This document shows, piece by piece, positions 34,255-46,672 of a stretch of 64,000 bases of DNA (within the stretch, counting starts at the first letter, position 1; each line of letters starts with the position of its first letter). The notes under the pieces were generated by a model, which worked only from the letters and a program-made list of their open reading frames with translations, ran no database searches and was not told where the DNA came from. Origin of the DNA: Apiospora phragmitis (lineage: Eukaryota; Ascomycota; Sordariomycetes; Amphisphaeriales; Apiosporaceae); NCBI GenBank assembly GCA_038363925.1, contig JAQQWL010000011.1, positions 8,556,001 to 8,620,000 of the forward strand. Reading direction: 5' to 3'. A program made the position numbers and the translations under genes.

Positions 34255-36108
34255 ATGGTCTCCAATTACCAGGTCCCGGCTTACTTCAAGCCCAACCCAC
34301 TCTCAGTTGACACGGCGCATGCGCAAAAGTGCTTCGACGACGAGGACCATGGCATCTTTGAGGACTCAATTATGGATCACAGCGCGATAGACTCGGGACT
34401 GGAAATGTCCCCTCCTATGGCGGGCAGCCGCAGAGATTCGTTCGCTGTCTCATCCTCATTATTCTCCCCAAAGACAGAAGACTGGCAGTCCGTGGACATG
34501 CAGTCCGTGCCATCAAACAACCCGTTTCTCCCGCCTAACAACCCCTTCATGAACGTCGACCAGAGCCAAGGATATGGCAACCAAAATCAATGGTCTCTCG
34601 GTCAAGCTTCCGGCACATGCACTCCTCTCCAGGCCTTCGACGGCATGCCCGCCGACTACGATGGCAGCGCCTCCTCTTCTCACAACGTCCCATGTCCATG
34701 CAAACGCCCTTCAGCAACCCCGGTGCTCAGGTTCCCCTCTTCCAGTCTGTCGGCCCCAACAACCACTCAATACCAACTTCCCCACAGAAGGAGTGGATGG
34801 GCAAGGATGTCAAGAACCAGCAAGCCATGATCCAGCGCATGCGCCCAGAGAGCCCCATGATCCGGTCGCACAACGACCTGCGACGAGGCGACGGCATCCG
34901 GAAAAAGAACGCCAGATTCGACATCCCCGCTGAGCGCAACCTGAGCAACATCGACTACTTGATCTCTCAATCGACAGATGAGCAGGAAATCAAGGAGCTG
35001 AAGCAGCAGAAGCGTCTCTTGAGGAATCGACAGGCAGCTCTTGACTCGAGGCAACGGAAAAAGATGCACACCGAGAGGCTCGAGGATGAGAAGAAGCAGT
35101 ACACGGTGGTCATCAGCAACCTGGAAGACGAGGTCGCCCAACTCAACCTGAGACTCGATCAACTTATGCGTGAACGCGAGTTCACCCAGAACCACGTCGA
35201 GAACCTCCAGATGGAGAAGGAAGAGCTCATTCAGAACCATACCATCGAGAGTGGTGAGCTGCGCAAGAAGGTCAGCGTCCTCACCGACCACGTCCACAGA
35301 CTCGAGGGCGCCGCCACCGTCAACAACGGCAACAACAACGACGGCTTCTCCGCTTCATTCAACGGCATGGACGGTATGACGATGGATGCATCATGGGACA
35401 ACATGAACTTCATGGGAGACTTCGCCATGGAACAGGATGTCAAGCAAGACGTCCAGATCGTTCCGGCGAAGAAGCCCGAGGTCACTCTGCCTGCCGAGGT
35501 TGAGAAGCCTTCCACCCAGAATGGCCTCCTCTTCATGCTGTTCCTTGTTGGCGCCTTCGTCATGTCCAACCGGTCTGCCCCCAGCATCCCGCGAGTGTCG
35601 GAAGACATGCGCGAGGCCTCGGCGGCCGTCTTGGAGAATGTGCTCAAGGATGCGGGTGTCTCACACGCCCCTGACGTCGTCACCGCTGCTGTTGCGCCTC
35701 AGCCCTCGGGTACTAACTGGGCCACTGCTACGCCCATGGAGCTCCAGAGTGGCATGGAGGGTGTCGCACCGTCGATGCTGAGCGAGCTCGGCGACTCTCT
35801 TACACAGCCTACCCAAGAACAAACCACGGAGCAGATCTTCTCCATGACCACTGCTCAGTACAACGGTGCCACATCACAAGACTTTATGCAAAACACCCCC
35901 GTGCGCTCGACGAGCCAGGGCCGGCGCAACCTTGCCGAGTCCCCTTGCCGCCATGCGCAACAACGACAAGCAGTCCGCTGCCGATGTCTACACCCGCTCC
36001 CTTCTGTGGGACAAAATCCCTAGAGACGTTGTGCGAAACTTTGCCCGGATGGTGGCCGAGGCGAATCCCCACAGCGATCACCATGCAAGTAACGACGCCC
36101 ACTCATGA
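34255..36108 (+). CDS. bZIP transcription factor, MeaB-like, with C-terminal hydrophobic segment (two apparent frameshifts)
   Basis: A basic-leucine-zipper regulator. The basic region RLLRNRQAALDSRQRKK (about 35015-35065) follows the lead-in ERNLSNIDYLISQSTDEQEIK and precedes a long coiled coil to about 35310. This resembles MeaB-type factors, which act in nitrogen metabolite repression; the assignment is from memory and moderate. The N-terminus (MVSNYQVPAYFKPNPLS) is Asn/Pro/Ser-rich. After an Asn/Met-rich linker there is one hydrophobic segment (GLLFMLFLVGAFVMS, 35523-35567). A C-terminal block (LLWDKIPRDVVRNFARMVAEA) closes the protein. Two offsets break the frame: near 34678-34686 one base appears missing (SASSS then RPMSMQTPFSN), and at 35941-35944 a CCCC appears one base too long. 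They cancel, giving about 617 aa. The start is the first ATG after a 929-nt ATG-free leader. Confidence 0.82.
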
Positions 36109-39100
36109 CGATTTATGACAAAATGAACGACGACAGAAAATCGAGAAGATAAATTTTTCGATCAACGCAGCGGTTTTTTCTATTCGATAGTTTCCTTATT
36201 CCTTTTTGGTATCTGGTAATACAGTCCACGACGCTCACCGCGCAACCACCACAACTCAGACCAAATGTGTGCTCACGCACAGCAACGAAATCGGCTCTTG
36301 TCTCCTTTTTGTTTGCGGTCGTGTCTCTTTTCATGTTTATGTGTCGAGAATTAGCAAGCGTGTCAGCATTTTGATTTTGTATTTGGAATTCCATTTTCCT
36401 TGTGATGTGTCCAATAGCCAGTATATTGGCAACACCATCTCCTACTCTTTGGCTTAGCATGGCGAAAACGGGCGGTTGAGGGAACACATAGGGCGGGGCC
36501 AGACCTTTCTGGCCACCAGCTTATTACTTCTGTATAACGATCCTGGAGGTCAGGCAGGGCATAGGGACAGGGGGGCTGCACAGGGAACGGTTTCACTGCA
36601 GCCTTCTGGGAGGGAAGGAAATTGGGATATCGGGATGCGCCGGGTGCACCGCTCTGCATTCAGGATCGAAAACCAGAGATCTATGAATAGCATATGCGCA
36701 CAGGCGGGGAGGAGGGGGTCTTTTTTCTTTGGATGGAAGAGCGACCGATTATGATGATTAATGTCTCACGACAGATGGATGGGTTTGACGGGGGACAAGC
36801 GAGAGCGGCGGGCTGATGCGATGGAACAGTCTACGAGGCACGAATCAGACGATATCTGAAATCGAAGCCCACAGCGATTGGCTCCTTTATTATTTTTCTT
36901 GGTTATTGGTATTCGAGAATGAGCCACAGCAGCAAAATATCGACAGCAACCGCAATCAGCGCAACAGTATGGCGACATTTGAAGGCCTGTATCAGTTCGC
37001 ATATCAAACAAACCCTCCTTTTCTCCATATACCTCTTGTGGCTAGCACAAAGTGAAACCCGTCAATGATAACGAACAACGAAGCTTCTATTCTCATACTA
37101 CAAACTTTCCCACACTTTCTGACTACGTCGCGCACATGTGACTATACTTGAACTCAATACAGTATGAAACTGGGAATTCCCACTTTACGTCAAGACACTT
37201 ACGCGCCATTATATCGCGACTGATTTCGTAATTTTGACGCAGCTCTAATCCTACAAGACCAATGTGTATACACTATGCCCTCCCCACAGGAACTCTATAA
37301 CACGAAACTTTATACCTAGCCTATCAGCTGGTTTCTCTCCCTGTCTCTCTCTGTTGAATGGATCTTGGTAACTAATATGCTCAAGATAGAAACAACAGCC
37401 AGCCGCTTCGTATATATTCGAAACATGCACCGGTTGAGTCTCCGTCCCTTACCTTCGTTCGGGTAACGTAACCCAACCTAACCATGGTCCAAAAAAGAAA
37501 AACCCCTGATATCATCCCAGCAATAGGTTAGGATACAGCAAACAAACGGTAACCGGTGAAGGGACAGAAACCAAGGAAGTAACAACGCCCCACGCCAGTC
37601 TAGTTCTACCTACCTTGTTCGCCATGTGTGCTGAGACATGCTCGTTGTGATGCCACACTTTCTTTTCTTTCTTTCTTTTCGCCTTGAGACATACAGGGGG
37701 GGCAAGCCTTTCTGGTGGTGGCGCTGGTGGAACGTCCAGGCGCTCTGCTTGGTGGATACAAATGACGATGATTGGCGACGAACTCCCCTTTGGGCGAAAG
37801 GTGAAAGAAAAATGAGAAAAAAAAACAGAACAGAATAAAAGGTTCTGCTTCACATACAGTACCCGGTCAAACGGTTCGAGAAGCTGGATGGATGGGTGGG
37901 GGGCACGAAAAAAGCGTGAGTAAGTCGAGAGAAAAAGAATAGATAGGCATGTCATGGCCACGATTAGGTATGTTGTTGCGTGCGTGACGAGACCTCGTGT
38001 CCGGAAGGATTGGTTGACTGGTCTCTTGATCCAGGCCAGAGTTACCCGTGGTTATCTTCCCAAAACATAGCATCCCCCGTCTGCTTGGTACTGGTTTTTC
38101 TCTACTTGCCTAATGCAGTAATAAAGTACGTTGGGCCTAGGCAAAGAGCTATAGTTAGCAGGTTTCGGAAAATTCCAGCGTGCCTTTGCCTTCTGTACAT
38201 ATATAGATTAAATCTCGATGTTTTATCCTATATCGTAATATACCGTTACGACAGTGACTAGCTTGAGCGTTGTTGCCATTGTTACTGGTCATGGTCCCCG
38301 GCGCAGACCCCTACCGGAGACTGAACACACGCCAGAGACTGGCATGCAACCTCCAATAGTCCCTAGGTAGCATCGATATCAACCCAAACGATGTAGGAAG
38401 TGGATGGGAAACAGGGAGCCAAGAGGGTGTGTGAACTGCATGCGCCGTGATATTTGGTGGGTGTATACGTATGTGCTCTTGGAGTCTTGGAGGTCAGGCA
38501 GGAGGGATGTGGGGGGAGGAGACATGATCGACCACCAGCAGGACAATATCGATGCGAGAGCTTGGCTCCGTCACTGCACACACACTGCGCACACTGCAGC
38601 CAAGCATCTATCTGGTCTGGGGTTTGCCCTCCTGAGCAGAAGATGGGGGACGATACAGCTGGTTGTAGTGGTGTGGTGACGGCCAGACGGGAAGCCTGGG
38701 GGTTCTCTTATTTCCCCCCTCGTTCTTCTTCTTGGGGAAAGACACGAAGAGAGTGTCCAAAAGAGACAGGATATTGTCTGTCCGATTTGGTCGACCGCAT
38801 CACGATGCAGAGTATCCCAAAGGAGGCATCAGATACGCTGTTGGGGTTCACGAGGACAAATGATCGACGACTAGGCCAGGTAGATGCAGGCTTTTGGATC
38901 TTCTTTGCTTACCACTTGACCGGGAACTCATATGCAGGCCGCTAACCTCGCTTGCCTCGGTGAAGTCATATCGCAGACACGAACACCATAATATCTTGGA
39001 GATATAGGATCATATACAATAATAGCTCACGAGTCATCATCATTCCAAAGTTAAATTAAACGATCGGTCTGCCCCTAATGTTTCATGTTGGCATCTCACC

Positions 39101-40100
39101 CTCCTCCGGCAGAGCAGCAGCAGCACTATAGCGAGCCGAAATAATAGCGACTTACATACAGCTCCATCTCGTCATTGGACCTGGGGCGTTCCTTTCAAGA
39201 ACGCATTTCCTTGGTTTTCCCAAAGTCTGACAGTTCGTGACGACGACGCGCGCCCGTAAAAGCGAGCGAATCAATTTCTCCTGCTTATCTCTCCACTTGG
39301 CTGGGGCGCAGAGAGGAATCGGACCCTTCGCGCCATGTCATCCCATGACCGTATCTCCGTCCTATCGCACTATTCGCGGACATAAAAACCGAACTGTTTT
39401 GCCGGACTGGGCCGCAAGGAACGAACGATTAGAAGGCCAAAAAGCGGAGTGGACGGAGTTGCAAATGTCGCGGACCATTTGCTGCTAACCAAACAACCCA
39501 ATTACCCCGCCATGCCGACAGAGCTCCAACAAGTGAGAAGCGCCACTTACACCGAGAATAGCACCTGTTACGTTTCTCTTCAACCTCACTCGTTCTCTCT
39601 CTATGGAGTATCCTTGGTTTCCTCCTAGCAACGAACCAAATGCGTTTATTCTCTGGGCTGCCTCCTTCGAATCCCACGCGCTGTCAATCATCGCGTGTTT
39701 CAGAATGACTAAGATTCACAGTATCCTCCCTTTCTCGGGTTACACCCCCACATTGCAAACCACTGCTTCTTATTCGTCATACTTAGGTACTCTACACTAA
39801 TCACTGCGGAGAAGAAGGAGAAGACGATGAAGAGATTCCGTCTTGTCAGACATACTGTACAGAAATCCATGTTTCCTCACGTTGCGCCCTGGCTCGCTCC
39901 CTTGTCCCTGCCAATTGTCTCAGCGACTCGTGTCGTTTCTCCTTCCCGGCCCACCAAACCCGGGAATACGGGATCTTATCGTCTCGAGCAACGGGCCGTC
40001 TCGTCCTGATGTGTGCTCTCGTCGTGGAAAAAGAGCTAACGCGAAGCAACGTCTTACCAGAGAGAGAGCGAGAAAAGGGCCTGCGCCTGCGCCTTCTTCG

Positions 40101-40133
40101 TATGTGCGTATGCGTATGCGTATGCGTATGTGT
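40101..40133. repeat. (GCGTAT)n hexanucleotide repeat
   Basis: About four to five units of GCGTAT with slightly degenerate TATGTG flanks. It creates spurious Cys-Val frames on one strand and Thr-His / Arg-rich frames on the other. Confidence 0.85.
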
Positions 40134-40890
40134 ACTACAAGCGCTAGCGGGAAGCTGCGCAACCACATCTAGATGGACGAGGACAAGGAACTGTACAGGT
40201 CTTCTTCCCTCGCCATTCTTTCTGATGTCCTGTATTATAGGTATGTAATGTTGTGTGTAGTTGTTCCCCCCATCTCGTTTTCTGATCCGAGTCGCTCTGG
40301 CCGCTGCTGTGCGCCGCCATCTCTCTCCCGTCGTAGAACCATCCACTCTTCGCCCGGCCAAGACCTCTCACGTGTAATTCGGCGAGGACGAAGAAGTTAG
40401 CTTGAAAGACTAATAAGGGAGAATTTACGCCCATTGAAAGTCACGCTTGAAGAAGAAAAATAACCGCACCCTTTTACTGCTTTCCTCCGGAGGAGAGAGA
40501 GCGTATGATCTCCCGGAGACGACATGAAGGGACCATAAAAAGTGCCGGCATGAGCATCTACTCAGCATTGCATATTTGGAGAGAGAGAAAACGAATATAT
40601 GTAAGACACTGTCAGCACTCTAGATATCCGCTCACCCCTTCCCATCTCCTCCTTCTGTCGTTGGTTGCTTGGGCTGTAGGACTTCCGAAACTGCCTATCT
40701 ATGTATGTTTGTGCCTCAGTGGTACGCACTTCGCAACTTTTTACCACCTTTTACAAATCGGGTGCTATCCGGATGGACGACGCCCTCTCGTTGAAGTGTT
40801 ACACGAAAACGCGGCCACCATCCCATATTACACGCATGCATGTTTCTTTATGGTACATGGACGACGACCCTATCGATAGACTATCGGTTC

Positions 40891-40918
40891 CCTGCCTGCC
40901 TGCCTGCCAGCCTGCCTA
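40891..40918. repeat. (CTGC)n microsatellite
   Basis: CCTGCCTGCCTGCCTGCC followed by an interrupted AGCCTGCCT extension, in non-coding sequence. Confidence 0.85.
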
Positions 40919-42099
40919 ACTCGGGGTTACTGAAGAAGGTGAGTAGTAAAACAGTGGTAGTCCCCGTTCGGACAGAAGGTATTCGTCAGCTACCAGAACA
41001 CGATGCGGCTACCGGCGTCACTTTCTTCGACGACGGGAATAACCCTGCCGGTAACACATGAAAATAGATGAGTAAAATGGAGACTTCCGGAAGAAAAAGA
41101 AAGTAAGTATGCAATGCTGTTCTAGAAGCAACAAGCCCCCCAGCCTCGACGAAGCCTGCACCGGCGGGCCGGGCTGAAACCCCCCCTCTCAAGATAGATT
41201 TGTTTCGTCACGGGGCCATGATTAAGTGCTTGCATCCGTTTCGCTGATTAGATACTACTCAAGCTGACTGGCTGGCTGACCGACCGGCAAGCTACCAAGT
41301 ATGGACGGGGAATCTTCGTATGCGTGTATGTGTGTAAGCATTGCAGGTAGCAATATATATTGACCTCACACCCACTACTTACACTCTCGAGTCCTACGAG
41401 AAAACGCGCCGATTTCCTTTCCACCCCGAGTCCACCATCATCTGTGTGCGTGTGCATGTGTATATGTACCTGTGCGCCCGTGTATCGATGACACCAACTG
41501 ATGAGGAACAAAGTATGCAAACCAGTCAGAGAGAGAGAAAGAGAAATGAATGCCGTCCCATCCAACCCTTTTTCCGTGCTCTATTACCCTACCAGAATGT
41601 TACGTTCCTCCCCCGCAAATAGGCACGCATGCATACTTATATATGCGCATATTATCTATGCATACATGCTGCTGCTTACTTACTTTACTGTACAACACCC
41701 GCCCCCCTTCGGCACAGCTGTTTCGCTCCCCGATTTGTAGATACTGTAGGCAGGTAACATTCCAGGCCGTCTGACCAACAAATAAATTCCTCTTTTGCGT
41801 CCAATGGACGGGCGCGAGCCCCCTTACGCAGCAGTAGCAGCAGCAGAAATCCCAGCCTCGATCACGATGGATGTCTCGCCGAGCATATATTGCACACACA
41901 GTCAATCGAATTGCCGGCACCGCATGTTGCTACTGCAGGAGTGTGAGTCGTAATAGTGGTGGTGATAGTGCAAGAAGCGTCAAAAGGGGAAATCCCATGA
42001 CGTGATTATTTTGATTCCTTTTGAAACTGAAAAAGTCCGTTTCGCATCTCCAAAATAGTAGTAGTAAAATCCTAGCGCCAACTGCTGTGCTGATTGCTG

Positions 42100-44894
42100 T
42101 TACTTTTTCTTGCTGTGCTTACCACTGCCACCATTGGCATCAGGGGGATTGTATTTGTCCTTCCATATCCTGCGGATCCCAAGTTTCGTAAGTAAGGCCG
42201 ACGACGGTACGAAGCAAGCAAACAATCATGAGCGGAAAGTGCAAAATCGCACAGCCTCAACTGTCAACGTATGAGGTATTAAATCAAGGGATGGAAAGAG
42301 GGTGGTCAGATGTGAGATCGCGTGCAGTGCAGTGCTCCCAAGGCAGATAGGCATCGGCTGTTAACACTGGGACAAGATAGCCCGGGGATAGGGAGAGGTG
42401 TAGTAGTGTGCGGGCTTAGGTAGATATGCGCAACGGTTTCCTCCCAAGTCCGCCAGGCTGTTTGTGTATCTGGGCCACCAATCAAGCCCTAGATGGGGGT
42501 GATGGGCAACTCGCCCGCGGAGCCAACCACAGACTATGGAAGAGGAGGAACGATGGTGAGAGTGATCCCAGGGATTGCGACGCCCCAAGAGGCCCCAAAA
42601 GGGGGTGGGAAAACAAGGCGAACGGGCCAAGAAAAGGCTGCGCCAATTGACAGCCTATCAACGCTCGCTGGCAGGTGTCATCTGCGACGGCCGTTCTGCA
42701 GGCCGCGGGCCGCGCCAATGACAATGACGAAACGCTTATGTAGGAAAAACAATAATAGAATGAAGGAATGAGGTTGAAATGCGACTTACCATGTATTCCC
42801 TAGCGTCTTGTTACCGTTTTGCTCGGCTAGCCGGTAGTACTTCGCGGCAGAATACTGCGGCAAAAGCAAAGTTGTCAGCCTCATGTGATATTATCAGTAC
42901 CAGTTGGATGCGTGCAGCCGCGGGCGTGGGGATCATGGCTTGCGCAGAGGGATCTGGAACGCTTTTGGCCATGACCAGGGGTCCCCCATGAGGCTCATTG
43001 ATGCCCAACGACGCCGTGATAAACAGGACAGCAATCCCTGGACGCCCACAGGCTCAGCCTCCCTCGGGCCCGGGCCATACGGAGGGATATCCCAAGCCAC
43101 AGACCCCGTGGGATCGAGGCTCATCGTCCACTGGGCCGCTTCCGACCACTGGACCGCTCCCAATGACGATGAATGACATCCCGTATTAGGTCACCGACTC
43201 AAACAAAACGGTCGTCGTTGCGTGATGTGAGGTTGGGTGAGGATGCTTCATGCCCAACGTACCTTGTCCTTCTTGCAGCCGAAGCCTTCAACATAGCACC
43301 AGGCAACCTCGTTCATCGCGTCTAGATCCCAACATCTCACCGTCAGCCGACTCGGGGGACTCGTAATCCAAGATCGATCGATCCTTCCTGAACCAGACTT
43401 ACCAGTGTCTCCAAGATTCGCGGCCGTCTCGTAATACTATTGTTTTTTCGACCCAACGCACGTTAGCGAGTAAAAATCCCCCTTTCCGGCAGGTATTGCC
43501 CATCGGCTGCGGGCTGCAGCCTGCTGCTACTTGCAAGGGAAGAACCCAACAAATAAGGTTGCGATGTCCACTCACCTGTTTTGCTGCGACCGAATCTTTA
43601 GGTATGCCCCATCCATGACGGAAGCAGTTGGCCAGTTCGAAGATGGCCAGAACGAGTTCGCCCTTGGCAGCGCCTCCTTTCTTCATGCCGGCTTGCAGTG
43701 CCAGGTTCTCGACCAAGGCGGCATTGGACGCCGCAGCCGAGAGGAAGGTGATGGCGCGTTCAGGGTCCGGCGTGCATCCCCAGCCGTGCCTGATGTGGTT
43801 TCAAAACAGCATGTTAGCCTTTGTCAGGCCCGAAAGTGCGCAAGGATGATAGGTCACCCCCCAATAGATAGATAGGACGCCCTAGTTTTGTAGACAGCAT
43901 CACCACCGCCATGGCCCAATGTGGGTCACGTCTACCACAACTGACACCATGCGTCCAGCTGCGCGGGCCCGTCCTGTGTACTTTCCGAGAGAGACTACTG
44001 ACCTTAATGCAAGCCCGTATAGCACTTGACTCAGGGGTTGTTAGCCCCATTGGGATCCGCCAAAATGCCAAACTTGACCGCAGACTGCTCCAGCTGCCCT
44101 TCCTCATGTAGCCGTATCGCCTCCTGAATATCGGCGTCAATCTGCTGGGACGACACCTTCCGGGCGTTGGTGGGCCTCGGATCGTTGCCGGCCGCCGCTG
44201 TCGTGCTAGCACCGAAACCCCTATCGTTGCTGTAGTCGTTGTTGCTGTACTCGCCGCCGATGTTGAGCGGCGGCAGCTCGTACGGGTTCGCCTTCTCGGC
44301 GAGCGGGCTGGGCGTGACCGACCCCGAGCGGCTGCGGGCCTGCTCGGTCTGGCGGGCCAGGACGGTGGCGCGCGCCTCCCACTCGGGCTCGGCCGCGTCG
44401 GGCGGCAGGTTGATGGTCGGCAGGTTCTCGGGCACGAACTCGGACGTGCTGGTCCGGCGCGACGACGACGAGCCGATGAGCAGGCGTTGCGACAGCCGCC
44501 GCCCCACGGTCTCCTTGGGCCGTAACGAGTCCTGCCGCTGCTGCTGGGGCTGGTTCTGTTGCGGCGATGGGAGTGGGGGAGAAGGAGAAGCGGCGGCGAT
44601 GGCAGTAGTGGTATCCTCCTTGTTGTTCGAGCTCGCCGCGCTGTTTCCGCGCGACCGGCCCTTGAAGACGTCGAGGCTGCGTCGCGGTTTGGCGGCGGGC
44701 GCGCCGGCGGCGGAGGAGTCCTTGGCCGTCAGGTATTCGTCTTGGGGGGAGGGCGGGAAGATGCGCTCCTCGGTGTGGGTGTCGGATCGGATGAAGGTAA
44801 ACTCTGGCGCCGCCAGCCTGCCCACTGTTTCGGGATCGGCTGAATAACCTTCGGCCAGCCGATCCTTCTTCTTTAGCATGTCACGTAGCCCCAT
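42100..44894 (-). CDS. Sel1-repeat (SLR) scaffold protein, six exons, one apparent frameshift
   Basis: Sel1-like repeat proteins are adaptor scaffolds; fungal relatives include Dsf2/Skt5-like proteins, but the exact orthology is not settled. Exons: 44894-44003, 43789-43576, 43436-43403, 43321-43263, 42854-42790 and 42169-42100, all with GT-AG ends. The N-terminal 250 residues are disordered (Ser/Pro/Gln-rich). Repeats start with IQEAIRLHEEGQLEQSAVKFG, then RHGWGC, FELANCFRHGWGIPKD, YYETAANLGD, NEVAWCYVEGFGC and AAKYYRLAEQNGN. The tail WIWKDKYNP plus lysines ends at TAA 42102-42100. At 44034-44037 a run of four G (C on the coding strand) appears one base short: the frame stops after NGANNP, while the next frame gives LSQVLYGLALR. 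The total would be 444 aa. Introns 1, 4 and 5 are 213, 408 and 620 nt, unusually long for this window. Confidence 0.85.
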
Positions 44895-45936
44895 GTTGCC
44901 CGGAAGTTTGTTCAGACAGTAGTAAATCGGTTTAGTTCCTGGCGAGGGAGAGCGAGCGAGAGAGAGAAGAGCGGATGGAATGACGTTGGGCGTTCTAGTC
45001 TCGTCCTTAGTCCTGAGAGGGCCAATAGATGGGTTATGGGTAAATTGGTCGCGCGCGAGAACGGGAGAGCCGGGACGAATGTATTAGATATCGGGACTGG
45101 AACGAGGCAACACTATATTAAGAATAAATTACACACTAATGACGGCGCTGCATTGAGCCGTGCTGTTGGTTGCCTTTCTGCTTGCATGACTTGCTTTTAA
45201 AGAAGGAGACGGCGCGTCCCTGTAGGTTAGTTGGGTCCTTCGCCCTGTCCCCCGCGAAGTCATTTTCAGCTCGGCATTGCTGGGAAGTCAGCTATCCCTC
45301 CCGCGAACCCCGCCTGTTGCCTGTCATTCCAAGGCCACTGGGGTCCTTTGAGGGGCACTATTGTGGCTGAGCCCACCCCCCGAGCGAGACACTTGCATCG
45401 CCCCCGCCGGCCACTAAAATGAACCGCTAGCCTTTGTGTGCCGAGTCTCAAATTTACTTTGACGCTTTCAATACATGCCGGCGCCTACAGAGTACTTGCG
45501 TCAAAATATGACCACCTACCTACATACATTGCATTGTTCTTTTGGCATTAGACGCTGTGATCGAGCTTTTCGCGAAAAGCAGGGATTAAGGTATGCCGCT
45601 AAGGCCCGGACAGAGAGATGTGACATGTCGTTTGGACAGGTAGAGAATTTCGTAGCAGGTATTGGTTAAGCCCTCGACCAGGACTGGGCGAGTGCCGTCT
45701 CCTCATAAGTAATTACACCAAATTCGATTCCCTTGGCTCTTTCCAGAAGGAACAGTCACTTGGGAAACTTTCATCACAGTGGACGTAAGAATTGACGATC
45801 GTATGGCTTGGCATGGGGTAAATTTCGCCGGTCACAGCGCATTTTTGGCTCTATGTGGGAGATGAAGGCAACCAAGATAGGGGTAAGAGCGGTTAACGAA
45901 AAAGACGAGTCGTTTTGACAATTCGCGGGTATATCC
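44895..45936. other. Intergenic region upstream of the Sel1 gene
   Basis: About 1 kb containing the promoter and leader of the Sel1 gene (reading left) and the 3' flank of the small secreted-protein gene. GCGAGAGAGAG-like purine tracts lie at 44940-44975. No gene is seen. Confidence 0.6.
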
Positions 45937-45983
45937 TCATAGTAGTGGTAACTTCTCCAGCTCCACGTCTGGTTCCTGCTGCA

Positions 45984-46014
<31 letters not shown>

Positions 46015-46563
46015 CTTGTCCGGCCTTCTCGACCTGTTCATCATAGCCCTCCATCTACTCCAGAACTCTTGAAGTAGGCACTCATTCGACGATTGCAACC
46101 CCACCCGCGTGATGTCACTCCCCGGTATGTCGACCGAGGTGCTGCCATCCGGGTTCTTCTTAGCTCCATCGACGCTCGACCCGTCCTGTCCATCGAGGAC
46201 GGCCAGGCCGCCGCCCGTGAGCTCAAAGGGCTGCCCGTCGAGGGTGATGGACTCGCTGCTGATGATCTCGTCGGCCGTCTGCAGCCCGCCGGACGCGGTC
46301 ACGACCTCGCCGCCCTCGCCGCTGATTGTCCTGTCGCCGAGGATGAGCCCGTGGCCGCTGACCGTTGTCCGCTTGTTGGCGGCGGCGGCGGCAGCGGTCT
46401 CTTGTTGGGCTATTGGGGATGTGTCCTCCAGTCCGGCTGGCGGTGGTAAGGGAGTGGCACTGATTGGGGCAATTGCGAGAGAGGTCGCGAGGAGTAGTCG
46501 TACGCAGAACAGTTCAAGGCGACAGTGGTTGCTGATGGTCGACATGATACTCGAAGGTAACAT
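45937..46563 (-). CDS. Small secreted protein with poly-lysine tail, function unknown
   Basis: Not assigned to a characterised family. The first ATG of the frame is at 46563 (another Met at 46545). A signal peptide is clear: FCVRLLLATSLAIAPISA followed by TPLPPPAG, a plausible cleavage site. The middle is Gly/Ser/Thr-rich with short beta-like phrases (SGHGLILGDRTISGEGG, ITLDGQPFELTGGG) similar in style to fungal surface proteins. The C-terminal part is different: EFWSRWRAMMNRSRRPD, then eleven lysines from an (AAG)11 microsatellite (45985-46017), then an acidic end. A TATATATATATA box about 100 nt upstream supports transcription. About 208 aa. An intron removing the basic tail is possible, so the C-terminus is uncertain. 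Confidence 0.58.
45985..46017. repeat. (CTT)11 microsatellite encoding poly-lysine
   Basis: Eleven uninterrupted CTT on the plus strand, read as AAG codons by the minus-strand secreted-protein gene. Confidence 0.92.
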
Positions 46564-46660
46564 CAACCGTAGGAGGAAGTTGACTGTGTAATGTTATCGT
46601 ACTATTATCCGTTGATTCTTCCGCTCATTATCCTAACCCTGAGAACGTGTCCAGGAGGCC

Positions 46661-46672
46661 ATATATATATAT
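46661..46672 (-). promoter_or_regulatory. TATA-like element of the secreted-protein gene
   Basis: A run of TATATATATATA about 98 nt upstream of the first ATG at 46563, at a reasonable distance for a fungal TATA box. It is self-complementary, so strand is assigned only from the adjacent gene. Confidence 0.5.

Larger units (their letters stand above)
36109..42099. other. 6-kb convergent intergenic region
   Basis: Lies between the 3' ends of the bZIP gene (+) and the Sel1-repeat gene (-). It is far longer than needed for two 3' UTRs. It is rich in short tandem repeats: (GCGTAT)n at 40106-40129, (CTGC)n at 40891-40908, CTTT runs near 37660 and TGTGTG tracts near 41440. The open frames (longest 171 codons, 39846-40361 minus) are repeat-driven and unassigned. 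No RNA gene was recognised. Confidence 0.5.

Noticed and set aside
39846..40361. 171-codon minus-strand frame with Thr-His repeats
   Set aside because: Driven by the (GCGTAT)n microsatellite and Arg-rich composition.
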